DNA of 64,000 nucleotides from Primulina eburnea (Eukaryota; Streptophyta; Magnoliopsida; Lamiales; Gesneriaceae): assembly GCF_022965805.1 (NCBI RefSeq), contig NC_133108.1:18860056-18924055 (forward strand), written 5' to 3'. Numbering within the stretch: the stretch's first letter is position 1; each line of letters opens with the position of its first letter. The position numbers and the translations under genes are program-made. Of the stretch, positions 22,035 to 32,529 are shown in pieces. Under the pieces are notes generated by a model. The model had not been told where the DNA came from and made no database searches. It saw only the letters and a program-made list of their open reading frames with translations.

Positions 22035-23455
22035 TGTAACACCCCAAAATTTTAAAGTTCCACACAAACCAAATGCATGCAATTATTAAATTTTTTTGTA
22101 TTTTAATTAAATGTTTTAATTGCATGAATTAATTATGTTGTGCATGTCGCATGTTTAAAATATTTTTTTTATATGGTTGCATTAAAATGTGATTTTTAAA
22201 GGTTATTCGAGTTACGATCGAGGAACGGAGACCGATGGCTGAAAATAGAAACTGTTTTTATTGGTTAATTGGTTTTAATTATTTAAATTAAGGGTGGTGA
22301 TTTTTATTATTCTTGAAAATATGGGGTTTTGAGGTGAATTTATACGCCGGGATGTAGTTTTTATCGGTGATGGATTTTAAACAAAAAACTCGATCGTTTT
22401 GGCAACCCGGCTAAAAAAATTACAAACTTTATTAAACAAAATACTTTAATTGAACACTAATGGGCTAAATGTGCCTAATTAACATGGTTAATGGGCCTAA
22501 GCTAGAAATTAGAGTTTTATTAGGATTTTATTAAATAAATAAGTACAAAACCCTTCTCCACACCCATAAATCCCACGCCCCACCTCCCCAATAATTTTAC
22601 AAACTCTTCCGCCACCACCAACAACACACATGCACGAAAGTTCAAGGATAATCATGTGGGTTTTGAGAGAAAATTCAAAGGTTGCAAGGAAAATCAAGCC
22701 ATCGTCTTCGTGCCTTCGTTCGTCAATTCGTCAACGAAAAATCGTGCGTTAAATATGCAAAGGCACACAATAATTCTTTCCTTCAAACATCTATCACACC
22801 ATAATATTTATTTGAACATGTTTTGAAAGAAAACAAGGCACACAACTTGAAGATTTTTGTACATGCATATTAGATGATTTTTAGCACTTGTGTTTTGATT
22901 TAAAAACATGATTATTGTGTCATTAAAGGGGCTGCCATGTAGTAAGATGTTAAGGGGTGGTTTTACACGAGAATTAAAGTCATAATAACACACCAAAAAC
23001 GTTGTGCAAACTGAATAAAATAAGCTGGAAACCATCAAGTATCACGTGGATTGTAGGGCTCGGTTGATGGGTGGTTTGTGGCTTGGCTTGGCTTGGCTGG
23101 AGCTAGACCAGAGCTTGGCTAGGGTCCGTGAAGGGTCAAGTGAAGAGTCCTAGCGTAACTCCACCCAATAGAGAGAGCAAAGGGTAGAGCAAGTTGCAAC
23201 AATTTGTACAGGGGCTTGGGCTCGGCTAGGGGATTTGGGGCTGGGCTAGGTTAGGTCCTTAGGGTCATAAGAAGGGCACAAGGGGCTGGTTCAAGATCTG
23301 GTGTGGTTGGCTAGGTCCTAGCAACAGAAACGGGTCCATGTCTATGTGGGTTCTCGGCTGCTTCTGGTGGCTTGTGTTGTGGCTTCGGTTTTCAACTGGG
23401 GCTCGAGTCCTATAGGTTCTAAAGGTCCAGTAGGGTGCCTAGATGGTCTGGTCAT
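22035..23455 (+). repeat. gypsy-type LTR G', plus orientation
   Basis: It starts TGTAACACCCC at 22035 and is collinear with LTR G at 38271: the GATCGAGGAACGGAGACCG block (22218 and 38452), the TTATACGCCGGGA block (22341 and 38578) and the GCAAAGGCAC block (22758 and 38982). The right part is rich in GGCTTGGCT and GGGCTTGG. It has no normal CA end but passes straight into Cassandra sequence at a TGGTATCAGAG motif (23460). Confidence 0.7.
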
Positions 23456-23527
23456 GAGTTGGTATCAGAGACGACCTCTCTTAGTACGATGTGGTTCGGG
23501 GACGAACCAAGCGGAAGCTGGTGGGCA

Positions 23528-23921
23528 TGTGAGGCTCGGGGCCGAAGAGGGCGGGGGGTGATCGCTGGTGTCATGAGGTTGCACGTACAATGAGCGGCTC
23601 CTGACAAACTTCTAGGTGGAGGGAAAATGATTGAACCGATCCCACACCGGAATGAGAGGCATTCCGAGACTGTTCAATGTAATGGATTGTACAATTGAAG
23701 AGGGCTTAAAAGATTTGATATGTACTACTCATATCAAGAATATGCATCTTCTTTTCGGTAGCTCATCACATAAGAATTCCAAAGTGAAGCGTGCTTGACT
23801 TGGGGAAATTTTGGGATGGGTGACCTCCTGGGAACTTTCCCAGGGTGCGTGTGAGTAAGGACATAAGCACGCTGGAAAGACCCGTCTTGATACAGTGAGG
23901 ACAATCATCGATTTTGGGGCG
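23528..23921 (+). repeat. Cassandra LTR in left arm
   Basis: It starts TGTGAGGCTCGGGG and is homologous throughout to the Cassandra LTRs at 16081 and 16547, with a 5S-like block at 23761-23850. It is cut at GGGGCG, five bases short of the normal end, by the inverted-repeat centre. The flanking 23464-23527 is Cassandra internal DNA. Confidence 0.88.
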
Positions 23922-24175
23922 TGCTTATGTCCTCACTCACATGCACCCTAAGAAAGTTCCCAGGAGGTCACCCATCCCAAAATTTCTCCAAGTCAAGCAC
24001 GCTTAACTTTGGAGTTCTTATGTGATGAGCTACTGAAAAGAAAATGCACCTTCTTGATATGAGTAGTACGTATCAAGTCTTTTAAGCCCTCTTCAACTGT
24101 ACAGTCCATTACATTGAATAGTTTCGGAACGCTTGGTTCGTCCCCGAACCACATCGTACTAAGAGAGGTCGGCTC
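23920..24175 (-). repeat. Cassandra LTR and internal DNA in right arm, internally deleted
   Basis: The minus strand carries the end of a Cassandra LTR with a 5S-like block (about 23944-24031), then a deletion junction near 24127, then internal DNA with the primer-site motif GGCTCTGATACCAA read on the plus strand at 24172. Confidence 0.85.
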
Positions 24176-25975
24176 TGATACCAACTCATGACCAGACCAT
24201 CTAGGCACCCTACTGGACCCTTAGAACCCATAGGACTCGAGCCCCAGTTGAAAACCGAAGCCACAACAGAAGCCACCAGAAGCAACCGAGAACCCACATG
24301 GACATGGACCCTCCGTTTCTGTTGCTAGGACCTAGCCAACCACACCAGACCTTGAACCAGCCCCTTGTGCCCCTTCTTAGGACCCTAAGGACCTAACCTA
24401 GCCCATCCCCAAAGCCCCTAGCCGAGCCCAAGCCCCTGCACAAATTGCTGCAACTTTCGTTACCCTTTGCTCTCTCTCTCGGGTGGAGTCATAGTGTGGG
24501 GACCCGGGCTCTAATTCTTTTTCTTGGGATTAAATGGATCGTTAACATAAAACGTGGGTCAAATTTTCGCTTTTTAACATTCAATCAAATGTTACTAACT
24601 AGGCATAAAACATGTCTCTATTTTATTACATCAGCATAATATACAAACATAGGATACAACATTTCTTGTTTTAATCCACCCTCTATAAACTAGTAGTGAA
24701 ATACAATACAATATAAAAGTAATTCTACTAGTCCATCTGCTAGGCCCGTGATCACCACGCTATGTCCATCGCTCATCTCTGTCGTGACCCAGATCCTGCC
24801 CCACCTGTTGTTATGCACACATACAGACATAACAACAGCCGGAAAACCGGTGAGAACAAATCCCAGTATAAACATGTATACATGCATTAAAACAATCTAA
24901 AACATGAAACATGCTAATATGAATGTCATTCATATATAATCATGCAATGCGAGTCTAATCATGTCTAGACGCGACTCGACTAGAACTCTAGGGATCCCGT
25001 TGTGAATAAGACGTCACTGGCTGTCACCTACCCTACCAATCGAGGTGCTGTACGTCTTATTCCTAGACTTCGGCCTGATCTGTATCCACGTCTACAAAGG
25101 GGCGGTGATCTTCCCCTAAGCTGAGATATCGCCGAACATCTAGTAGTCTGCCTGATCTCCAGACTGCCCTATCTTAATGCATGAATACAAAATCTGCAAA
25201 CAAGCATAATGCAATGCTACACGATCTGTAAACAAAGCATAGCAAGATCTGCATACAAGTTCTATAACAATCATAATCATATCAAGGTATGAACAATAAA
25301 ACAAGTATGTGATTTTGGTTGGGAAACTCAAATGTGATCTCATTTGAGTCGTGATTCCCCAAACAAAACATGTACTATACCTTTCTTCGTAGAATCGCTG
25401 TCACGGTCGCCAAACTGAATCTGAAATGGAAATGTTGATATACAATCTATCAATCTCTAATCTAAATCAACACATATCCAAGTCACTACGTGATCTCGAT
25501 ACAATTTGACGGCATAACGACGTAATTCTCGATACCGGTCAATCCAATTCTTAACAGATATCAACACTATCTCATTCTCAATCATTCTCATTCATAATTC
25601 AATACAATATCCATCCAAAACACAATAATTCTGCCCCAATAATTCCTAAACCATACTGAAATTCATAGGAAATGCATATGATATCATTTCTTTGATCCGT
25701 TTACGAATATATCATGCTCAATACATCAAGAACACAATATAACTATCATATTCTAATTTCCCAAACATCTGAATTTCGAAACCTGTTGAAATTACATAAA
25801 ACTTACATCACTTTGTAGCTAGTAACGAGAGGATCTCAAAACCGCAGTCGGATTTAAATTTGGATGGCTCAATCTTCTAAAATCACAATTACAAGTGAAA
25901 GGAAACTTGAAAGCCTTTCTTCCTCAGAAATCCTCGGTTTCTTGCTACTGAAATGAGAAGAAATCGAGGCAAATC

Positions 25976-25987
25976 TGTATATATACC
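25976..25987 (-). promoter_or_regulatory. TATA-like box of gypsy A LTR
   Basis: The minus strand reads AAGGTATATATACAG about 45 bp downstream of the palindrome array. The position fits the LTR promoter, but the start of transcription is not shown. Confidence 0.6.
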
Positions 25988-26028
25988 TTGCATGTTTTCG
26001 TACACATGGCAATCCATTTGGACTACAC

Positions 26029-26297
26029 GTCTCGCGCATATGCGCGGACACTACTCGCGCATGTGCGCGAGACCTACTGTCTCGGCAGATTTAACACTCG
26101 CGCATATGCGCCACTAAACTCGCGCATATGCGCCAATGTTTCTGGACGCTCCGCGCATATGCGCCACTACTCTCGCGCATATGCGCCAATGCTACTGGCC
26201 TGCTCGCGCATGTGCGCGCCTTTCTTCGCGCATGTGCGCCGAGGCTACTGGAATTTCCATGCATATGCGCGCATTTCTTCGTGCATGTGCGCCATAG
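26029..26297. repeat. paired palindrome array, CGCGCATATGCGCG family
   Basis: Ten copies of CTCGCGCATATGCGC (some with CATGTG) occur as five pairs with a period of about 54 bp. The whole array is far richer in CG than the LTR around it. Confidence 0.92.
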
Positions 26298-26443
26298 CTT
26301 CGACCTTACTTATTCTTTTGACTATCTTTCACATCTTTATTGTACATTTTCCTTTCTTTTCTAGTCCAATAAAATACATCTACAATCATCTTAATTATCA
26401 ACAAATCCATCTGATTATGATAACTAATTCTTCGAGCCTTACA

Positions 26444-26458
26444 TTTCTCCCCCTCTAA
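26444..26458 (-). promoter_or_regulatory. polypurine tract of gypsy A
   Basis: The minus strand reads TTAGAGGGGGAGAAA directly before the LTR start, the usual priming site for plus-strand DNA. Confidence 0.85.
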
Positions 26459-26544
26459 GAAATGATTTTGTCCTCGAAATCGCACATCATCCTATCAATG
26501 CAAGTATAAACAATGATAACATTAAAGTTAAATCAATACTTACA

Positions 26545-28637
26545 TCATTGAAATAATTCGGGGTGTTTCTGTCGCATGTTCGCTTCTGTCTCCCATGTCG
26601 CTTCTTCAGCGCCGTGACGACTCCATTGGACTTTCACTAGAGGAATATTCTTCGTTCTGAGTTTCTTTTCTTTCCGATCAAGGATCTGTATCGGTTGTTC
26701 TATATAGCTCAATGTCTGATCAAGTTCAGCTTCGTCGGGTTGAATGACATGAGAAATGTCTGGCATATATTTTCGCAATATCGATACATGAAAGACGTCA
26801 TGTATCCCAGATAGAGAAGGAGGAAGTGCAAATCGATAAGCTCGATCGCCAATTGTTTCAAGAATCTCGTAAGGACCAATGTATCGAGGAGATAGTTTCC
26901 CGCGTTTGCCAAATCGAACAACGCCTCTGAACGGAGAAATTTTCAAGAATACTCTATCTCCCGCCTCAAATACTAACGGTCTACGTCTGATATTGGCATA
27001 CTTTGCTTGTCGATCTTGTGCTGTCTTCATCCTCTTCTGAATGAGTTTCACCTTCTCTGTCATGTCATGAATCATATCTGGCCCAAGTTCTGGTACTTCT
27101 GAAACGTCATCCCAATATAGCGGAGATCTGGACTTCTTGCCATACAAAGCTTCAAACGGTGCCATCTCGATACTCGTATGATAGCTATTATTGTAAGAGA
27201 ATTCGCAAAGAGGTAGAGAATCTTGCCAACCAATGCCAAAATCTAGCACGACGGCTCTCAACATATCCTCTAATGTCTGGATAGTTCGTTCTGACTGTCC
27301 GTCTGTCTGAGGATGATAAGCAGTACTCAGGTGTAATGTCGTACCTAAGGCCTGCTGTAAACTGTGCCAGAAGTGTGAAGTGAATCGTGGATCACGATCC
27401 GATACGATAGACTTCGGCACTCCATGCAATCTGACTACCTCTCGAATATAAATCTCCGCCATCTGATCCTGTCTATACGTCATTCTGTACGGAATGAAAC
27501 AAGCAGATTTGGTCAGTCTGTCAATAATGACCCAAATCGCATCACAGCCTCTGGATGATCTAGGTAACTTCTTCACGAAATCCATGGAAATGTGGTCCCA
27601 TTTCCATTCAGGAATGGCTAAACTCTGAAGTAATCCACCAGGCTTCTTCCTCTCAGCTTTCACCTGTTGGCAGTTCAAACACTTAGACACAAATTCGGCA
27701 ATGTCTGACTTCATTTGTTTCCACCAGAACTGTGTCTTCAAGTCATTGTACATCTTCCTGCCACCCGGATGAATGCTGAACCGACTACAATGTGCCTCTG
27801 TCAGAATCTGCTGTCTCAAATCTGCAACATCTGGCACAACTAGACGGTTATTCACGTACAACACATGATCTCGTACCTGATATTCTGATACATACCCTGA
27901 TCTGACCATTTGGATTGATTTCTGCACATTCTGATCAGTTCTTTGTGCTTCCCTGATCCTTATAATCAAATTGGGCTCAACTTGGATCGTAAAAAGTCGT
28001 AGTGGATTACTATCTGTACCAAATTCTAATCCAGATGTACAGCAATTTTCAACTAACTTGTTAACACCTATCGTCGATAAGGACAAAGAACATACCTTAC
28101 GACTCAAGGCATCTGCTGCTGCATTTGACTTCCCTGGATAATATTTGATTTCACAGTCAAAGTCTTTCAGAAGATCTAGCCATCTACGCTGCCTCATATT
28201 CAGTTCTGATTGAGAAAATAGGTACTTTAAGCTCTTGTGATCGGAAAATATCTCAAATTTTTCGCCGTAGAGATAATGACGCCAAATCTTTAATGCAAAT
28301 ACGATAGCCGCCAATTCCAGATCATGAATGGGGTATCGGATCTCGTGTGGCTTCAATTGTCTAGAGGCGTATGCGATCACATGGCCTCGTTGCATAAGAA
28401 CACATCCCAAACCTCTATGAGAAGCATCACAATATACAACGAAATCACTCGTACCTGAAGGTATCGTCAGTACTGGAGCACTGGTCAGCCTTTTCTTCAA
28501 CTCTAGAAAGCTAGACTCGCACTCCTCTGACCAAACAAATGGTGCATTCTTTTGCGTCAATTGAGTTATTGGCTTTGCAATACTGGAGAAATCCTTGATA
28601 AATATTCTATAGTATCCGGCTAGGCCCATGAAACTGC
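26545..28637 (-). pseudogene. gypsy A pol: RNase H, integrase, chromodomain (5' truncated)
   Basis: A 694-residue open frame (28629-26545) with no stop. In order it has the RT/RNase H joint ([16 protein letters not shown]), RNase H ([19 protein letters not shown]), and the integrase zinc finger with [13 protein letters not shown]. The integrase core follows with its aspartates ([15 protein letters not shown]) and glutamate (TDGQSERT), then the GPYEI domain. A chromodomain ([16 protein letters not shown]) closes it. The chromodomain places it in the chromoviruses, where it directs integration to heterochromatin. With RT, protease and gag gone the copy is non-functional, although this part is intact. 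Confidence 0.93.
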
Positions 28638-28757
28638 GTAAGCGGGTTTTTCAGGCTACGACAACGATTTTTGTTAAAACCGTTGTTAAAAGAAAAAAGA
28701 CAACGGTTTTAATAAAAACCGTTGTCGTATGAATGTTGTTGATTTGTGTTTTTCTTG
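28638..28757. mobile_element. CACTA transposon end fragment
   Basis: About 120 bp aligning with the right end of the CACTA element at 32405-32529: CTACGACAACG, GTTAAAACCGTTGTTAAAAG, ATAAAAACCGTTGTCGTATG, and a terminus reading CACTACAAGAAAAACAC on the minus strand. It sits exactly between gypsy A and gypsy B. Confidence 0.88.
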
Positions 28758-30882
28758 TAGTGCCAACAACAAAATCCATGGTGATATTCTCCGAATTCCA
28801 CTCGAGAATAGGGAGCGGCTTATGCATTCCTGAAGGCCTCTGGTGTTCTGCTTTCACTTGCTGACAAGTGAGGCATTCAGACACAAATCGGCGGATGTCC
28901 CACTTCATACCTTGCCACCAATACAGAATTTGCAAATCCTTGTACATCTGGGTACCTCCTGGATGGATGGAATACGGAGATGCATGTTCCTCTGTCAGAA
29001 TATCCTCTTTGATCGAATCAACACTGGGCACCCACATCCTTCCTCTGTAATTCACAATACCATCAGACACTGTGTAGAGTACACTGCCCTTGGCTTCATC
29101 CTTCAGTCTCCATTTCTGCAACTACTCATCCGAAGGCTGACCTCTACGGATTCGGTCTAGCAAAGAAGACTAGACTGTCATATTGGACAGCTTAGGAGCC
29201 CTGCCCTTAGGATAAACCTCTAAACAAAATTTCTGAATTTCTGAATGAAGAGATCTGTGCACTGACAACTATGAATGAAGATATCTGTGCACTGGCAACT
29301 TTTCTTCTCAACGCATCTGCCACAACATTAGCTTACCCTGGATTGTAGCTAATTTCACAATCGTATTCTTTCACTAACTTTAACCACCGTCTCTGTCTCA
29401 TATTCAATTCTTTCTGCATGAATAAATACTTGAGACTCTTGTGATTAGTGAATATCTCGCATTTCTCGTCGTACAAATAATGCTTCCATATCTTCAACAC
29501 AAAGACAACGATAGCTAACTCAAGATCGTGAGTCGAATAATTCTTCTCATGCACTTTCAACTGTCTGGAGGCATAAGCTATAACCTGACCATGCTGCATC
29601 AATATTGCACCTAACCTGAGCTTATTAGCATCAGTGTACATTACAAAATTGTCTTGCCCTGCTGGCATGGATAACACTGGCGCTGAAATAAGGGCTTGCT
29701 TCAAAGTATCGAAGCTCTTATGACATTCTCCACTTCATAAGAATTTAGCATTCTTCTTAGTCATTGAAGTGAGTGGAGTGAGTGGCACTGCTGTCGAAGA
29801 AAATCCTTGAATGAATTTCCGGTGGTAGCCTGCTAAGCCTAGGAAACTGCGGATTTCTGACGCATTCTTTGGCTCAACCCATTCCTTAACTGCTGCCACC
29901 TTAACTGGATCCACCTCAATGCCACTGCTAGATATTATATGACCAAAAAAATGCTACCTTCTCCAACCAGAATTCACATTTACTGAATTTTGCAAACAAC
30001 TTGCGACTCTTCAAGATTTGATAAACTGTACCCAAATGCTGACTGTGCTCCTCATGACTCTTTGGGTAGATAAGAATGTCGTCAATGAACACTATGACAA
30101 ACTGATCTAGGTAGGACTGAAATACTCGATTCATGAGGTCCATGAAAATTGCTGGAGCGTTCGTCAGTCCAAACGACATCACTAAGAACTCGTAATTCCC
30201 ATATTTGTTTATGGAGGATGTCTTATGAACATCTGGATCTTTTACCTTCCTTCAGCTGATGATGCCCGGATCGTAGATTTATCTTAAAGAATTGTAAACC
30301 CCTGCAACTGATCAAACAATTCCTCGATCCTTGGAAGTGGGTATTTATTCTTGATAGTTACCTTTTTCAGTTCTCAGTATTTGATACACAACATCATGCT
30401 CTCATATTTCTTTTTTACAAAGAGCACTGGTGCGCCCTATGGTGAGAAACAAGGGCAAATAAATTCCTTTTCAAAAAGCTCCTGAATCTGCTGTTTGAGA
30501 TCTAACATCTGGAGCTAAACGTATGGTGCCTTAGAGATTATCACGGTGCCTGGCATAAGATCAATGGCGAAATCCACCTCTCTCTCTGGTGCAAAGCATG
30601 TGACGTCGTCTGGAAATACGTCGGGAAAATCTCTAACTACCGGTACATCAGATATCGACGGAGTGGGTACGTCAGGTGCTGAAACAATGTTGAACAAGAA
30701 AGCCTGACAACCCTTATGAATAATTCTACGCGCATGCATGCAAGAGATCATGCGAGGGAAACTCCTCCATCTATCTGGCTTAAAGAGAAATTTCTCCATG
30801 CCCAACGGTCTTACCAACACTGACCTTTTTCTGAAAGTCAATAAGAACTCTGTTCTTCGTCAGCCAATCCATTCCCAAGATT
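28758..30882 (-). pseudogene. gypsy B pol remnant (protease linker, RT, RNase H, integrase N-part)
   Basis: The open pieces are 30515-30841 (protease to RT linker, with the RDFPDVFPDDV motif), 29928-30182 (RT with [12 protein letters not shown]), 29333-29704 (RNase [18 protein letters not shown]) and 28758-29121 (zinc finger HPGG...CLTCQQVKAEHQRP, then ITMDFVVG). Between them frames are shifted or stopped, notably around 30185-30515 and 29705-29930. It is therefore an old, dead copy. Confidence 0.88.
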
Positions 30883-32529
30883 CACTACAAAAAAAAGGCA
30901 AAAGACAACGGTGAAAAACTGTTGTCGTAGGTCAAATAAAACCGTTGTTAAAGTCCATGTGGTTAAAGGGTGCGCTCAAAGACACGGTGAAAAACCATTG
31001 TCGTACACATAAAAAACAACGGTGAAAAACTGTTATCGTAGGTCTTGTAAAACCGTTGTTAAAGGTCATGTGGTTTAAAGGGTGCGCTCAAAGACAACGT
31101 TGAAAAACCGTTGTCATAGACTTCTAAATATGACGGTGCAAAACCATTGTCGTAGCATTGAAAAATCATTGTAAAACAAAATTTTGCGACGGTTTTTGAA
31201 AACAACCGTCGCTAATAGTGACAATTTTACATATGATTTCAGCGACGGGTTTTAGTAAGATTTTCGTAGCTAATTTGCGACGGTTTTTCATATGATTTCT
31301 GTCGCTATTGTTTTTCGTAAAATAAAATAAAAATTACTGTTTAATAAACCTAACAAAAAAAACCTTACAATCTTACTAAATTAATAATATTTAAAATCTT
31401 TAACACTTAAATTTAAAGTGAAATTAAAATCGTGGAAGAGAGAAGAATTTGGTAAGTGAAATGAAAATCGTGGAAGAAAGAAGACTTTGGTATGGGAAGA
31501 AAAAGACTAAGGATGCGGATATTTATAGAGAATTTACGACGGTTTTTGTAATAGCGACGGTGTTTTATTAAACTGTCGCTAATAGCGAGCCGTCGCTATT
31601 AGCGGCGGTTAATTTAATAGCTACGATTGTTTAATAAACAGTCGCCAATAATAACTTAGCGACGGTTAATTTGTCCCTAATTTAAAATTGCTATAGTTTT
31701 ATTGAAATTGTGGCTAAATGAAGCGACGGTTTTTATTAAAAAGTCACGAGTTTAACAATGTGACGGTTTTATGTACCTTCGCTAATTCTAATTTGCAACG
31801 GTTTAAGAAAAACCTTCGCTAAATATATGGATGGTTTACGGAAATCGTTGCTAATTTTAAAATAGCGACGGTTTCCGGTTTACGAAAATCGTTGCTAATT
31901 TTAAAATAGCGACGGTTTGCGGAAACCATCGCTAAATATAGCGACGGTTTTTCTTAAACCGTCGCTAAATATTAGCCGATTTTTTAAAAAAAATTAGAAA
32001 CTACGACAACGTTTTTTCAAAAACCGTTTTCGTTAACCAAATAAAACACTAAAAACGACAACGTTTTAAGAAACCGTTGTCGTAGTTAGAAAACCATCCG
32101 AAATACATCGGTTTACCCAAACTGTTGTCTTTGACCCTTGACAGAATCTTATATAGACAATGGTTTCTGAAAAAACGTTGTTGTAGCCTAAAAAAAACGT
32201 TCATAGACAACGGTTGTTAAAACCATTGTTGTAGCAAAAAAAAGCTCTTAGACAACAGTTTTTAAAAACCGTTGTTGTAGAAAAAAAACGCTCATAGACA
32301 ACGGTTTTTAAAAAGCATTGTCGTAGACACGTCAAAGGCAACGATTTTTAAAAATTGTTGTCGTAGACACATCAAAAACAATGGTTTATAAAAATCGTGG
32401 TCTATAAGCTGGTTTTTTTAGGCTACGACAACGGTTTTGGTTAAAAACGTTGTTAAAAGAAAAAAGACAATGATTTTAATAAAAACCATTGTCGTATGAG
32501 TGTTGTTGATTTGTATATTTCTTTTAGTG
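30883..32529 (+). mobile_element. non-autonomous CACTA transposon
   Basis: The left end reads CACTACAAAAAAAAGGC. The right end on the minus strand reads CACTAAAAGAAATATAC. The flanks are ATT at left and ATA at right, one mismatch from a 3-bp target duplication. It encodes no transposase. The body of about 1.65 kb is almost entirely repeated inverted motifs of two kinds: GACAACGGTTTTNAAAACCGTTGTC near both ends and GCGACGGTTTTNAAAACCGTCGC in the middle. It interrupts the protease region of gypsy B, whose reading continues on both sides. Confidence 0.88.

Larger units (their letters stand above)
23150..24494. repeat. large imperfect inverted repeat of G' LTR plus Cassandra
   Basis: The left arm (about 23157-23872) and right arm (about 23920-24494) are reverse complements around a 47-bp spacer. 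Each arm reads, from outside inwards, the G' LTR tail, a TGGTATCAGAG junction, Cassandra internal DNA and Cassandra LTR. The right arm lacks 148 bp present at 23514-23661 of the left. The arms differ at many single sites, so the event is not very recent. The right arm ends where the gypsy A LTR begins (24495). Confidence 0.9.
24495..26443 (-). repeat. gypsy A 3' LTR
   Basis: 1949 bp, from TGTGGGGACCC to GAGCCTTACA. It is collinear with the solo LTR at 20046 but has a different motif array. Confidence 0.92.
24495..28637 (-). mobile_element. gypsy A, 3' half of a Tekay/Del-like chromovirus
   Basis: It is minus oriented, with a complete 3' LTR at left (24495-26443), a polypurine tract, and an open RNase H, integrase and chromodomain region. 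It stops abruptly at 28637 within the RT/RNase H connection, where a CACTA end begins. Gag, protease, most of RT and the 5' LTR are missing. Confidence 0.92.

Noticed and set aside
23873..23919. A terminator or regulatory hairpin at the centre of the inverted repeat
   Set aside because: The 47-bp spacer is simply the end of the Cassandra LTR left between two inverted arms.
31180..31980. CRISPR-like array, because of the regular short inverted repeats
   Set aside because: The repeats are irregular hairpin motifs inside a plant CACTA transposon with recognisable ends; there are no constant repeats with unique spacers and no cas genes.
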